Shown piece after piece: positions 52,697-59,773 of a stretch of 64,000 nucleotides of DNA. The notes beneath the pieces were generated by a model. That model searched no databases. It saw only the letters and a program-made list of their open reading frames with translations, and was not told where the DNA came from. The DNA comes from Streptomyces sp. TLI_053 (GTDB lineage Bacteria; Actinomycetota; Actinomycetes; Streptomycetales; Streptomycetaceae), in NCBI RefSeq assembly GCF_900105395.1, contig NZ_LT629775.1, forward strand, positions 3,056,501 to 3,120,500. Direction: 5' to 3'. The first letter of the stretch is position 1, and the number at the start of each line of letters is the position of its first letter. The translations under genes were made by a program, and so were the position numbers.

Positions 52697-53746
52697 ATGG
52701 ATCATCAGCAGGACCCCTGGGCGGCGCTCCTCGAAGCGCCCGCGCCGTCCGCCGCGCTCGGGAAGGCATGGGTGCGGGGGCTCGGCCGCAACCCGGCCGC
52801 GCCGGACGACGTCCTCGTCCGGCTCCTGGACGCCGGGCGGCCGGAGCTCCTCCTCCACCGCGCCGACCTGCCGTCCGCCGTCCTGGACGCGGCGGTGGAC
52901 CACCCCGACCGCCGGGTGTGGGGCCGGGCCGCCGACAGCGGGCGCCTCTCGGCCGCCCAGTGGGAACGGCTGCTCGCCGCCCGGGCCGGCGGGCCGGAGC
53001 ACGCCCTGCTGACGGAACTCGCGGCGGACGCGGCCGCGCTCCGCGAACGCCGGCCCCGGCAGTGGCGGGGCGTCGCCCCCGCGCCGGACACCGACGCCCG
53101 GCCGCCCGCGACCCCGGCGGAGATCGCCGAACTGGCCGACGCCGTACCGGGCATCGACGCCCGGGACCGCACCTACGGCCTGTGGTGGGTCGCCGCTCTG
53201 TTCGACGACCCCGACGCCATGCGGCAGTTGGCCTCCTCGTCGAGCCTCTGGATCCGCCGCAGCGTCGCCCGGGCGCCCCGGCTCCCCGCCGATGTCGCCG
53301 AACTCCTGGCACGTGACGAGGACTTCGCCGTCCGGCTGTTCCTCACCGAGTCCTGCGACGACGCCCCGTCCTGGCTGCTGCTCGACCTCTGGGCGGACGG
53401 CTGGGACGGCACCCGTTCCTTCCCCGCCGGTCCGCGCGACCACCCGAACTTCCCCCGCCACGGCCTGCTGCGCTTCGCCGACGACCCCCGCCCGCGCCTG
53501 CGCCTGCTCGCCCTCGACGACCCGGCGTCCGACGCCGCCCTTGCCGAACGGCTCGCCCACGACCCCGACCCCGAGGTCCGCCGCGCCGCCCACCGCCACC
53601 CGGCCCTGCCCGCGGCCCTGCTGGCCGCCCTGCTCCGGGACCCGGCCACTGCCGAGGACGCCGCCACCAACCCGGCGATCCCGCCGGCCGTCATGCACCG
53701 GCTGGCCACGGCGGGTGCGGCGGCCCGGTCGGAGCAGTCGGAGTAG
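52697..53746 (+). CDS. Leucine-rich-repeat-variant/HEAT-like helical repeat protein
   Basis: The 349-residue protein starts at MDHQQDPWAALLEAPAPS. Repeats of about 24 residues with the pattern NP..P..VL.RLL..(VR)R.(A/V)A (for example NPAAPDDVLVRLLDAGRPELLLHRADLP; HDPDPEVRRAAHRHPALPAALLAALLRD; NPAIPPAVMHRLA) mark the leucine-rich-repeat-variant/HEAT class. Such solenoids bind proteins or nucleic acids. No other domain is present. Copies 1 and 2 of the dispersed palindrome flank it. Function unknown. Confidence 0.8.
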   Translation: MDHQQDPWAALLEAPAPSAALGKAWVRGLGRNPAAPDDVLVRLLDAGRPELLLHRADLPSAVLDAAVDHPDRRVWGRAADSGRLSAAQWERLLAARAGGPEHALLTELAADAAALRERRPRQWRGVAPAPDTDARPPATPAEIAELADAVPGIDARDRTYGLWWVAALFDDPDAMRQLASSSSLWIRRSVARAPRLPADVAELLARDEDFAVRLFLTESCDDAPSWLLLDLWADGWDGTRSFPAGPRDHPNFPRHGLLRFADDPRPRLRLLALDDPASDAALAERLAHDPDPEVRRAAHRHPALPAALLAALLRDPATAEDAATNPAIPPAVMHRLATAGAAARSEQSE

Positions 53747-53748
53747 TC

Positions 53749-53783
53749 GGAGCAGGAAGTCGGCGGCTCCGACTTCCCGCTCC
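53749..53783. repeat. Dispersed palindrome, copy 2
   Basis: GGAGCAGGAAGTCGG (53749-53763), loop CGGCT, then CCGACTTCCCGCTCC (53769-53783): 15-bp arms with one A-C mismatch. It sits between the convergent repeat-protein and 108-residue hypothetical genes, in a terminator position. Confidence 0.9.
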
Positions 53784-53786
53784 CGG

Positions 53787-54113
53787 TCACTCGAACTCGG
53801 GACACCCCGTGTCGATGTCGACCTCCGCACCCGCCGAGGTCCACGCCGTCATCCAGCCCGACCCCGCGCTGACCGAGACGTAGTCGTCCTTGCGCACAAG
53901 GCCGTACCCCTCCTCCGCCCGCGCCCGGAAGCGGACCGTCAGACTCTCGCCGGGCGGCAGCTCGTACAGGCTGCCCATCGGCTCGAAGACCACCCACAAC
54001 GACTGGTCGCCCGGCGCCTCCAGGACGACGGACTCCTCCACGAACCGCGCTGCCCGCTCGGCGGCCCTGGCCTCGCGCCACCTCTTCACCCGACCGATCA
54101 CAGGACCCATCAT
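53787..54113 (-). CDS. Small hypothetical protein
   Basis: The 108-residue product starts at MMGPVIGRVKRWREARAAERA (adjacent ATGs at 54113 and 54110). A basic helix of about 25 residues is followed by a beta-rich domain (SVVLEAPGDQSLWVVFEPMGSLYELPPGESLTVRFRA; KDDYVSVSAGSGWMTAWTSAG). No signal peptide or known motif was found. It lies between copies 2 and 3 of the dispersed palindrome. Coding potential is supported by codon use only. Confidence 0.6.
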   Translation of the reverse strand: MMGPVIGRVKRWREARAAERAARFVEESVVLEAPGDQSLWVVFEPMGSLYELPPGESLTVRFRARAEEGYGLVRKDDYVSVSAGSGWMTAWTSAGAEVDIDTGCPEFE

Positions 54114-54230
54114 CCCCGCCGACGATCGGCCGGCAGCAGTTCGTGCCGCGCCGGGCGGGCGTGCCCGGGCATCCGGAAGGACGCTCGTGCGCGTGGAAGT
54201 GCCGGCCGCGTACCTGTAGCCGATACTCCC

Positions 54231-54259
54231 GCGGGAAGTCGGCCCCACCGACTTCCCGC
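54231..54259. repeat. Dispersed palindrome, copy 3
   Basis: GCGGGAAGTCGG (54231-54242), loop CCCCA, perfect 12-bp complement (54248-54259). It lies between the divergent 108-residue gene (start 54113) and the broken gene starting at 54360. Confidence 0.9.
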
Positions 54260-54359
54260 TTCCTGCACGAACTCCGTCCACGACAGCCGTCTCAGGCCGC
54301 GTGACAGCGTCGTCCCCTTCTCCGGCAGGCCGGACGAGGTCCCCCGGCAGGTGCCCCGC

Positions 54360-55043
54360 ATGACCAGACCCTCCCAGCAGCTCCGCGCCGCGCTCGACGC
54401 GCTCGACACCGCCTTCGCGCTGCCCCCCGAAGCCCCGTTCGCCATCGGCGGCTGCACCCACTGCTACACCGTCGCCGAGTTGGAAGCCCTCGCGGGGCCC
54501 GCGCACCTGCTGCCGGACGACCTGGTCCACTCCGTCGCCTTCGAAGCAACCGACCACTGGGCCGACTTCCCCGCCCTGTAATACCGGACGACACCCCGGA
54601 TCGTCCGCCTCCTGACCACGGGCCGGCTGCACAGCGGCTTCGGGATGATCGCCTCCCGGCTGCTCGCGGCGGGTTGGCGGGACTGGGCGCCCGCCCAACA
54701 GCAGGCGCTGGAAGAGGTCTGGGACGCCTGGTGGCGCTCTACCCTGCACGAGTACCCCGGCCACGAAGGCGCCACCGATGTCCTGGAGACCGTCGCCGTC
54801 AGCACCGGAAGCCTCTCCCCCTGGCTCGCCGTCTGGGCCGGGACCCGGACCGGGGCGGCCGACCGCCACTTCGACGACGCCCTCGACCACTGGCTCGCAC
54901 CCCCGGGGCTCGCCGACCTCCGCCTCGGCTTCCGCGACGAACTGCACGCCGGACCGGAGCTGCTGGACTGGCTGATCTCCCTGGAGGAGAGCCGGATCGG
55001 CGCCGCCCAGCTCTTCGAGATCGAACGCCTCGCCTACAGCTGA
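54360..55043 (+). pseudogene. Hypothetical gene interrupted by one in-frame TAA
   Basis: ATG at 54360 opens a protein-like frame (MTRPSQQLRAALDALDTAFA; GGCTHCYTVAELEALAG; VAFEATDHWADFPAL) that meets TAA at 54579-54581. It then continues in the same frame without a further stop (RIVRLLTTGRLHSGFGMIA; LISLEESRIGAAQLFEIERLAYS) to 55043. Without the stop the product would be about 227 residues. TAA is rare in this genome, and no frame change is needed, so a point mutation or 3-base insertion is the simplest cause. The family is not recognised; the intact form may have a Cys-x2-Cys motif near residue 32. Confidence 0.8.
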
Positions 55044-55084
55044 CGGCCCCGGCGGTCCCGGTGGGAGAGGCGGGAGCGGCCTCC

Positions 55085-55123
55085 GTGGAGCAGGACGTCG
55101 GACGCGCCGACTTCCTGCTCCAC
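55085..55123. repeat. Dispersed palindrome, copy 4
   Basis: GTGGAGCAGGACGTCGG (55085-55101), loop ACGCG, CCGACTTCCTGCTCCAC (55107-55123): 17-bp arms with one mismatch. It follows the broken gene ending at 55043. Confidence 0.9.
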
Positions 55124-55155
55124 TTCGCAGCGGCTGCCCTCCGGGCCACCTCCCC

Positions 55156-55248
55156 TGAGAGCACTTTGCAAAGTCATCAGTGACTTTGCAAAGTGCTCTC
55201 AGAGCAAGGGTCGGCGACTTTGCAAAGTCGCCGACGGCTTTGCAAAGT
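55156..55248. repeat. Array of four TTTGCAAA palindromes
   Basis: ACTTTGCAAAGT occurs at 55163-55174, 55183-55194 and 55217-55228, and GCTTTGCAAAGT at 55237-55248. The first two sit in a 21-bp stem (55156-55176 with 55181-55201). The third is the centre of a 24-bp perfect palindrome (55211-55234). Centre spacing is 20, 34 and 20 bp. The AT-rich cores contrast with the surrounding sequence. No gene is present; this looks like a cluster of sites for a dimeric DNA-binding protein. Confidence 0.88.
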
Positions 55249-55261
55249 GCTGGTGGCACGA

Positions 55262-55302
55262 CGGTCTCCTGCGTCGTGAGGGGCTCACGACGCAGGAGAC
55301 CG
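55262..55302. terminator. 19-bp perfect hairpin, probable terminator
   Basis: CGGTCTCCTGCGTCGTGAG (55262-55280), loop GGG, perfect complement (55284-55302). It overlaps the end of the minus-strand broken gene at 55285. Confidence 0.8.
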
Positions 55303-55736
55303 GGACGGGGCGTCGGCGGCTGTGGCGGCTAGAGCCACGGCCACGGCTACGGCCGCAACTTCAGGGCGCTCCCGCCGTGGCCGCGCGGCGTCGCCACGGC
55401 GGGCGGTGAACCGGGCGGCCGCGTTGCCGCCCGGCAGCGGCACGGGGCCGCCATGGCGGGAGCGTGACCGGGGCGGCAGGAAGTCGGCCCGGCCGACTTC
55501 CTGCTCCGGACGCTGCAACTGGTACCGGACGTACTCCGGGGCGGCCGGGCCGAGTTCGATGTGGTTCTCGTCGAGGCCGTTCATGATCCGCAAGTAGTCG
55601 TCGCCGAAGCGGACCACCGCGAAGCCGGTCAGCCGCGACCGGCGAGCGCCGCCGACCGTGCTCCGTGGGCCTGTCGGACCTCGTCGATCCCGAAGAGAAA
55701 CGACGGCTCGTAGCCGGTGATCCCCGTCCTCCTCAT
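55285..55736 (-). pseudogene. Frameshifted small hypothetical gene
   Basis: ATG at 55736 starts a frame (MRRTGITGYEPSFLFGIDEV; RQAHGARSAALAGRG) that stops at TGA 55631-55629. The neighbouring frame then carries on with clearly protein-like sequence (LTGFAVVRFGDDYLRIMNGL; DENHIELGPAAPEYVRYQLQ). One missing base near 55632 explains this. Downstream, the frame runs through palindrome copy 5 (read as EQEVGRADFLP) into low-complexity sequence ending at 55285, so the true C-terminus is uncertain. The family is unknown. Confidence 0.6.
55476..55504. repeat. Dispersed palindrome, copy 5
   Basis: GCAGGAAGTCGG (55476-55487), loop CCCGG, perfect 12-bp complement (55493-55504). It lies within or at the end of the frameshifted minus-strand gene, whose reading frame passes through it. 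Confidence 0.9.
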
Positions 55737-55819
55737 GGCACCGGAGTCTGTCCGGCGGCCGGAGCGGCGGTGGCCGACGCGGGGAAAATGGCGGGCTCCG
55801 GGCGGTCCGGCGGAGCAGA

Positions 55820-56446
55820 ATGCGCAGCATGGCGGACATGGCAGCGTTCCGGGACGCGATCACGGCGTGGGCGGCGGGCGGACCCGGTGGGCCCGCGGGG
55901 GAACTGGCCGGGCGGGTGGGGGTGCGGACGGCCGTTCTGGTGGAGGGGCCGAGCGATCTCGCGGCCGTGGAGACGCTGGCGGCGCGACGCGGCCGGGACC
56001 TGGCCGGGGACGGGGTGTCCGTCGTCTCGATGGGTGGCGCGATGAACGTCGCCCGCTACGCCGAACTGCTCGGGCCGCCCGGGCTGGGGCTGCGGCTCAC
56101 CGGGCTGTGCGACGCGAACGAGCAGGGCTTCTACGAGCGCGGGCTCGACCGGGCGGGAGTGCCGGGCGAGGCGTTCTTCGTGTGTGTGGCGGACCTGGAG
56201 GAGGAGTTGATCCGCGCGCTGGGCGTGGACCGGGTCGTGGAGATCCTCCGGGACGAGGGCGACCTGCCGGCCTGGCAGACCTTCGTCCGCCAGCCCGCCC
56301 ACCAGGGCCGCCCGGCCGAGGGGCGGCTGCGGCGGTTCCTCGGCACCAAGAAGGGCCGCAAGATCCGCTACGGGCACCTGCTGGTGCGGGCCCTCGCCCC
56401 CGGGCAGGAGCCGGACCCGCTGCGCGACCTGCTCGCCGCGGTGTGA
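55820..56446 (+). CDS. Stand-alone TOPRIM-like (OLD-type) domain protein
   Basis: The 208-residue product starts at MRSMADMAAFRDAITAW (an alternative ATG lies three codons in). Residues about 35-110 fit the TOPRIM fold of OLD-family nucleases: AVLVEGPSDLAAVETLA with the catalytic Glu, VVSMGGAMNVARYAELLG, and the acidic LTGLCDANEQGFYE with DxN in place of DxD. No ATPase domain is fused or adjacent, although OLD proteins normally carry one. Possible roles are phosphotransfer or nuclease activity on nucleic acids; a defence function is only a guess from fold and neighbourhood. Confidence 0.75.
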   Translation: MRSMADMAAFRDAITAWAAGGPGGPAGELAGRVGVRTAVLVEGPSDLAAVETLAARRGRDLAGDGVSVVSMGGAMNVARYAELLGPPGLGLRLTGLCDANEQGFYERGLDRAGVPGEAFFVCVADLEEELIRALGVDRVVEILRDEGDLPAWQTFVRQPAHQGRPAEGRLRRFLGTKKGRKIRYGHLLVRALAPGQEPDPLRDLLAAV

Positions 56447-56461
56447 GCGGCGCGCCGTCCG

Positions 56462-57001
56462 TCAGTACGCGACGGCGTCCAGGTGGTACGTGGTGTCGAC
56501 CGAGAACTCGCCCGCCCTCGCCTTGATGGAGAGCACGTACTGACCGGGCGCCAGCGGGTCCAGGGCGCACCACTGGCCCCAGGCGACGCGCGGGATGCCC
56601 ATCGCCAGGAAGCGCCTGGACGCGAACTCCTGCACCCGCAGCGGGACACCGTTCAGCGTCGCCTCCGCCCCGGAGGTCTCGACCCGCCACGGCGCGGAGG
56701 ACAGGCCGAGGGCGAGTCGCTGGGTGTTGAAGACCGGGAAGAAGACCGGCTTCCCGGCGGGGATGGGGCAGCGGCGCACCACCCGGCCGCCGTAGGTGCC
56801 GGCCAGGAACCAGACGTCCTCGGGCTGCCGCCAGTCGGCGAACTCGCCGGTGGTGTCACCGACCGGGCTGCGCTCCGCCGGGGCCGACAGTGCCCACTTC
56901 CACCAGCGTGCCGCGAGCTCCGCGCCCCGGCGGGGGTCCACGGTATCGGCACCGGTCTCGGGGGAGACGGCCTCGCCCACGGTCTGCTCCTTCGGTTCCA
57001 C
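56462..57001 (-). CDS. Conserved hypothetical protein of the WW(K/Q)WA...VWFLAG type
   Basis: The 179-residue protein starts at GTG (EPKEQTVGEAVSPETG follows). It carries a pattern I have seen in scattered bacterial hypotheticals: AARWWKWALSAP, then SPVGDTTGEFADWRQPEDVWFLAGTYGG, VVRRCPIPAGKPVFFPVFN and a beta-rich C-terminus (GQYVLSIKARAGEFSVDTTYHLDAVAY). No signal peptide is visible. The fold is probably a beta-sandwich; function unknown. It converges with the TOPRIM gene. Confidence 0.75.
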   Translation of the reverse strand: MEPKEQTVGEAVSPETGADTVDPRRGAELAARWWKWALSAPAERSPVGDTTGEFADWRQPEDVWFLAGTYGGRVVRRCPIPAGKPVFFPVFNTQRLALGLSSAPWRVETSGAEATLNGVPLRVQEFASRRFLAMGIPRVAWGQWCALDPLAPGQYVLSIKARAGEFSVDTTYHLDAVAY

Positions 57002-57112
57002 GCGCGCACCGCAGATCGGTTCGCCCCGCGACTGTATCCCCTGGATTCGTCCGCCGGGCGCCGGGCCCTCCGCGCGGGAGGGCCCGGGACGGACCGGCGG
57101 ACGGTCAGGCGG

Positions 57113-58000
57113 TCAGGCGGTCACGCGGCGGACGGTGACCTCGTACTGGTCGACCGCGCCGTCCCAGCGCACGACGACGGTGCCGCCCTGCGAGTCGTCG
57201 TAGTCGTCGTAGTCGTCCTCGTCGAAGTCGTCCTCGTCGCCGTCCTGGTCGTCATCGTCATCGTCGTCGTCGGCCGGGGCGAACCGCACGAGGGCGAGGT
57301 CGTGGGACTCCTCGTCGCAGAAGGCCGCCAGGTAGTCCCGCAGGGCGGGGTCGGTCACCCCGGCGACCAGGTCGTGGGCCTCCTCCTCCACCTCGTCGGC
57401 GGTGTCGCCGAGACCGGCCGGGACCAGGTCGGGCGAGGTGGCGGCGGTCAGGCCGGTGGCGGCGCAGAGGGCGTCGAGCAGGGTGTCGCCGGAGGCGATC
57501 CGGCCCTGCCAGAGCGTCCACAGCTCGCGGGGCAGGTCGGCCGAGGCGAGGTCGACGCCGTGGCGCCCGGCTATCCGGCCGAGGTCGGCGCCGAGCACGG
57601 CGCCGCGCCACTGACCGTCCTCGGAGGCCGCGACGGCGTCGGCCAGCTCGGCGCCGAACGCGGCCAGCGCGTCGGGCAGTTCGCGCGGGTCGACCCAGAA
57701 CAGCGAGCGGCCGGCGTCGAACACCAACTCGGTCTCGGCGGTGTCACCGGGCGGGGTGAGCAGCAGGTCGCCGGTGGCGACCGCCTCCTCCCCCGCGAGC
57801 GCGGCCCGGCCGACCCACACCGGGTCGTGGTCGAGTTCGGCCTCGTCGAGGAAATTGCCGCCGTAGTAGGCGCCGTAGCGGGCGTCCTGGTCCCCGTACT
57901 CGTCCAACGGCCGGCCGAGGATCTCTCCGAAGGCCCCGGCCAGGGTGGCCGCCCACTCCGCGGAACGGCCGGGCGGCGGCGTGCTGTTCTCAAGCGTCAT
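57113..58000 (-). CDS. Hypothetical protein with an Asp-rich tract
   Basis: The 295-residue protein starts at MTLENSTPPPGRSAEWAATLAG. The body is alpha/beta with no known motif (ILGRPLDEYGDQDARYGAYYGGNFLDE; ELVFDAGRSLFWVDPRELPDALAAFGAEL; RELWTLWQGRIASGDTLLDALCAATGL). Near residues 240-270 is a run dominated by Asp, with Glu, Tyr and Gln, encoded by repeated GAC/GAT triplets (57190-57275). A final basic strand (GGTVVVRWDGAVDQYEVTVRRV) follows. The acidic run may bind cations or a basic partner. Confidence 0.7.
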   Translation of the reverse strand: MTLENSTPPPGRSAEWAATLAGAFGEILGRPLDEYGDQDARYGAYYGGNFLDEAELDHDPVWVGRAALAGEEAVATGDLLLTPPGDTAETELVFDAGRSLFWVDPRELPDALAAFGAELADAVAASEDGQWRGAVLGADLGRIAGRHGVDLASADLPRELWTLWQGRIASGDTLLDALCAATGLTAATSPDLVPAGLGDTADEVEEEAHDLVAGVTDPALRDYLAAFCDEESHDLALVRFAPADDDDDDDDQDGDEDDFDEDDYDDYDDSQGGTVVVRWDGAVDQYEVTVRRVTA

Positions 58001-58048
58001 GGCGGGAGTACAGCACGGCCAACCGACAACACCGGCAACAGGGTTGGT

Positions 58049-58624
58049 TCAGCGGCTGCAGTCCTTGAGTTCCTCGGTGTCGAGCACCACGCCGAGACCG
58101 GGAAGCTCGACCCGCTCGCCGTAGTCGTAGCTCCGGATCGTGCGGTACCGGCCGTCGACCGGCTCACTGTGGACGGTGACCGTGTCACTGTCCCGGTCGA
58201 CCAGCAGGTGGATCGGGATGCCGCTCTCCGCGTACGCCCGGGGCCTGCCGACCCGGTCCCGCTCGTCGGCGCGCCGGTCGAACGAGGTGACCTCCGCGAC
58301 CAGCAGGACGCCGCGGGAGTCCGCCCACTCCCCCTGGCCGGCGAAGTGCTCGGCGGGCGCGAGGGCGCCGTCGGGGCGGGCGGCACCGGCCCGGTGGGGC
58401 GGGAGCAGGCGCAGGCCCTGCCGGACGAAGAGCCAGAGGTCCGGCCGCGAACGGGCGCATGCCCGCTGGAGCCACGCGAGGATCTGGGCGCGGTCGCCGT
58501 CGGGCGCGGGCCGGACCCCGAGCTCGCCGCCGACGAACTCCAGGACGACGTCGTGGCGGGCGGCGGTCCTGGCGATCGCCTCGAAGGCTTCGAGGCTCAT
58601 CTGCGGACGGTCACGGGTGATCAT
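58049..58624 (-). CDS. Uma2-family (DUF820) PD-(D/E)xK nuclease-like protein
   Basis: The 191-residue protein starts at MITRDRPQMSLEAFEAIAR. Typical Uma2 marks are VLEFVGGELGVRPAPDGDR, ARPDGALAPAEHF (the PD of the nuclease core), LLVAEVTSFDRRADERDRVGRPRAYAESGIPIHLLVDRD with the E-x-T/S pair and the basic residue, and a C-terminal strand. The family is abundant in cyanobacteria and actinobacteria and has a restriction-endonuclease-like fold. Biological role is unsettled. It is an isolated gene. Confidence 0.9.
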   Translation of the reverse strand: MITRDRPQMSLEAFEAIARTAARHDVVLEFVGGELGVRPAPDGDRAQILAWLQRACARSRPDLWLFVRQGLRLLPPHRAGAARPDGALAPAEHFAGQGEWADSRGVLLVAEVTSFDRRADERDRVGRPRAYAESGIPIHLLVDRDSDTVTVHSEPVDGRYRTIRSYDYGERVELPGLGVVLDTEELKDCSR

Positions 58625-58687
58625 GTCGGTCCCCCTCCGGACGCGCCCCCACAGGGGTTCCGCCGAAGACCGTACCGCCCGGCGCCG

Positions 58688-59578
58688 TCAGCCGGTGGCG
58701 CGGACGTAGATGTCGGCGGCGCCGGGGAGGCCGCCCGGGTCGGGGGCGACGTAGATCCGGCGGGCCCGGTTGTGGGTGGAGTCGGTGCCGAGGAGGGAAG
58801 CCTCGGTGTCCTCGGGTGCCGGGGTCGGCGTGGGGCCGGGCTCGGCGGCGGGGTCGACGGCCGGGGCGATGTGCTCCGTGGGCTCCGGGTCGGCGGCTTC
58901 GGCGGCGGGCCCGTCGGTGTCCGCCGGGTCGGCGTCGGGGGCAACGGCGTCCGGGGCCGCGGCGTCGGTCGGCGCCTCGTCGACCGGCGTCCAGGGCGAG
59001 TCGGAGCGCGGGGCCGAGGGCGACCCGGCAGGCGGCGTGGTGGGCAACGCGGACGGGGAAGGGGAAGTGGAAGGGGAGGCGTAGGGCGAGGCCGAAGCCG
59101 GCAGCGGCGCGCCCAGTTCCGGTGCCGAGGCCGGTTCGTCGCCGCCCAAGGCCTCGGTGAGGTCGGCGGGCAGCGGGGCGACCGCGCCGGGGGCGGGCAG
59201 GTCGTAGGTGCGCAGGAAGTCGCCGATGCCGACCTCGCGCCCGCCCGCCAGCCGGTAGTGCAGATAGGCGACGGGCAGGCCGTCCGCCCCGCGCGTGTAG
59301 ACGGCGCCGACCGGGACGTAGTAGCGGCCCGCGCCCGGGTGCTGGGAGGGGTGCAGCCCGGCCAGCAGTTCGGCGCGGTCGCGGTCGGTCTCGATGGCGC
59401 CCCGGCCGACGGTGAGCGCGTTGACGCCGCGGACGGCGAGGGCCGCCAGCACCGACACGAAGACCACCAGGCCGATCGCGACGGTACGGCGCAGCACCGG
59501 CCGCCCGTGCAGGGCCGGCCAGGAGTCGCTGGTCGCACGCTCGGGCGGCGATCCGCCGTCGGGCCCTCGTTGCCTCAC
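58688..59578 (-). CDS. Hypothetical single-pass membrane protein with Pro/Ala/Asp-rich ectodomain
   Basis: The 296-residue product is assigned a GTG start (RQRGPDGGSPPERATSD follows), because GGAG lies 9 bases upstream and the earlier sequence is not protein-like. It has one transmembrane segment (TVAIGLVVFVSVLAALAV, about residues 31-48) and a compact domain (ELLAGLHPSQHPGAGRYYVPVGAVYTRGADGLPVAYLHYRLAGGREVGIGDFL). A low-complexity stretch of about 140 residues precedes a small C-terminal motif (ARRIYVAPDPGGLPGAADIYVRA). Function unknown. Confidence 0.65.
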   Translation of the reverse strand: MRQRGPDGGSPPERATSDSWPALHGRPVLRRTVAIGLVVFVSVLAALAVRGVNALTVGRGAIETDRDRAELLAGLHPSQHPGAGRYYVPVGAVYTRGADGLPVAYLHYRLAGGREVGIGDFLRTYDLPAPGAVAPLPADLTEALGGDEPASAPELGAPLPASASPYASPSTSPSPSALPTTPPAGSPSAPRSDSPWTPVDEAPTDAAAPDAVAPDADPADTDGPAAEAADPEPTEHIAPAVDPAAEPGPTPTPAPEDTEASLLGTDSTHNRARRIYVAPDPGGLPGAADIYVRATG

Positions 59579-59773
59579 TGTTCCCCGCTCCCCCGGTCCG
59601 TCGTCGTGGCCGCCCGGTAGGGGGCGCGGCCACGCGTGCTGCTCGTCCTGGACCCTACGCTCCGAGTTCCGAATGGAACCAACCACCCCGATCACCCCTC
59701 GTGCACCCGCCGCCCGGCCGTCCACCCGGTCGTCCGCCCGGACCTCCCTCCGGCCCTCCGTTCAGCCCTCCGC

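Noticed and set aside
55156..55248. CRISPR or parS array
   Set aside because: Repeats are too short and palindromic without spacers, and the core differs from the parS consensus GTTTCACGTGAAAC.
58049..58624. Uma2 gene as evidence of a transposon
   Set aside because: Uma2 proteins share a nuclease fold but are not transposases, and no terminal inverted repeats flank the gene.
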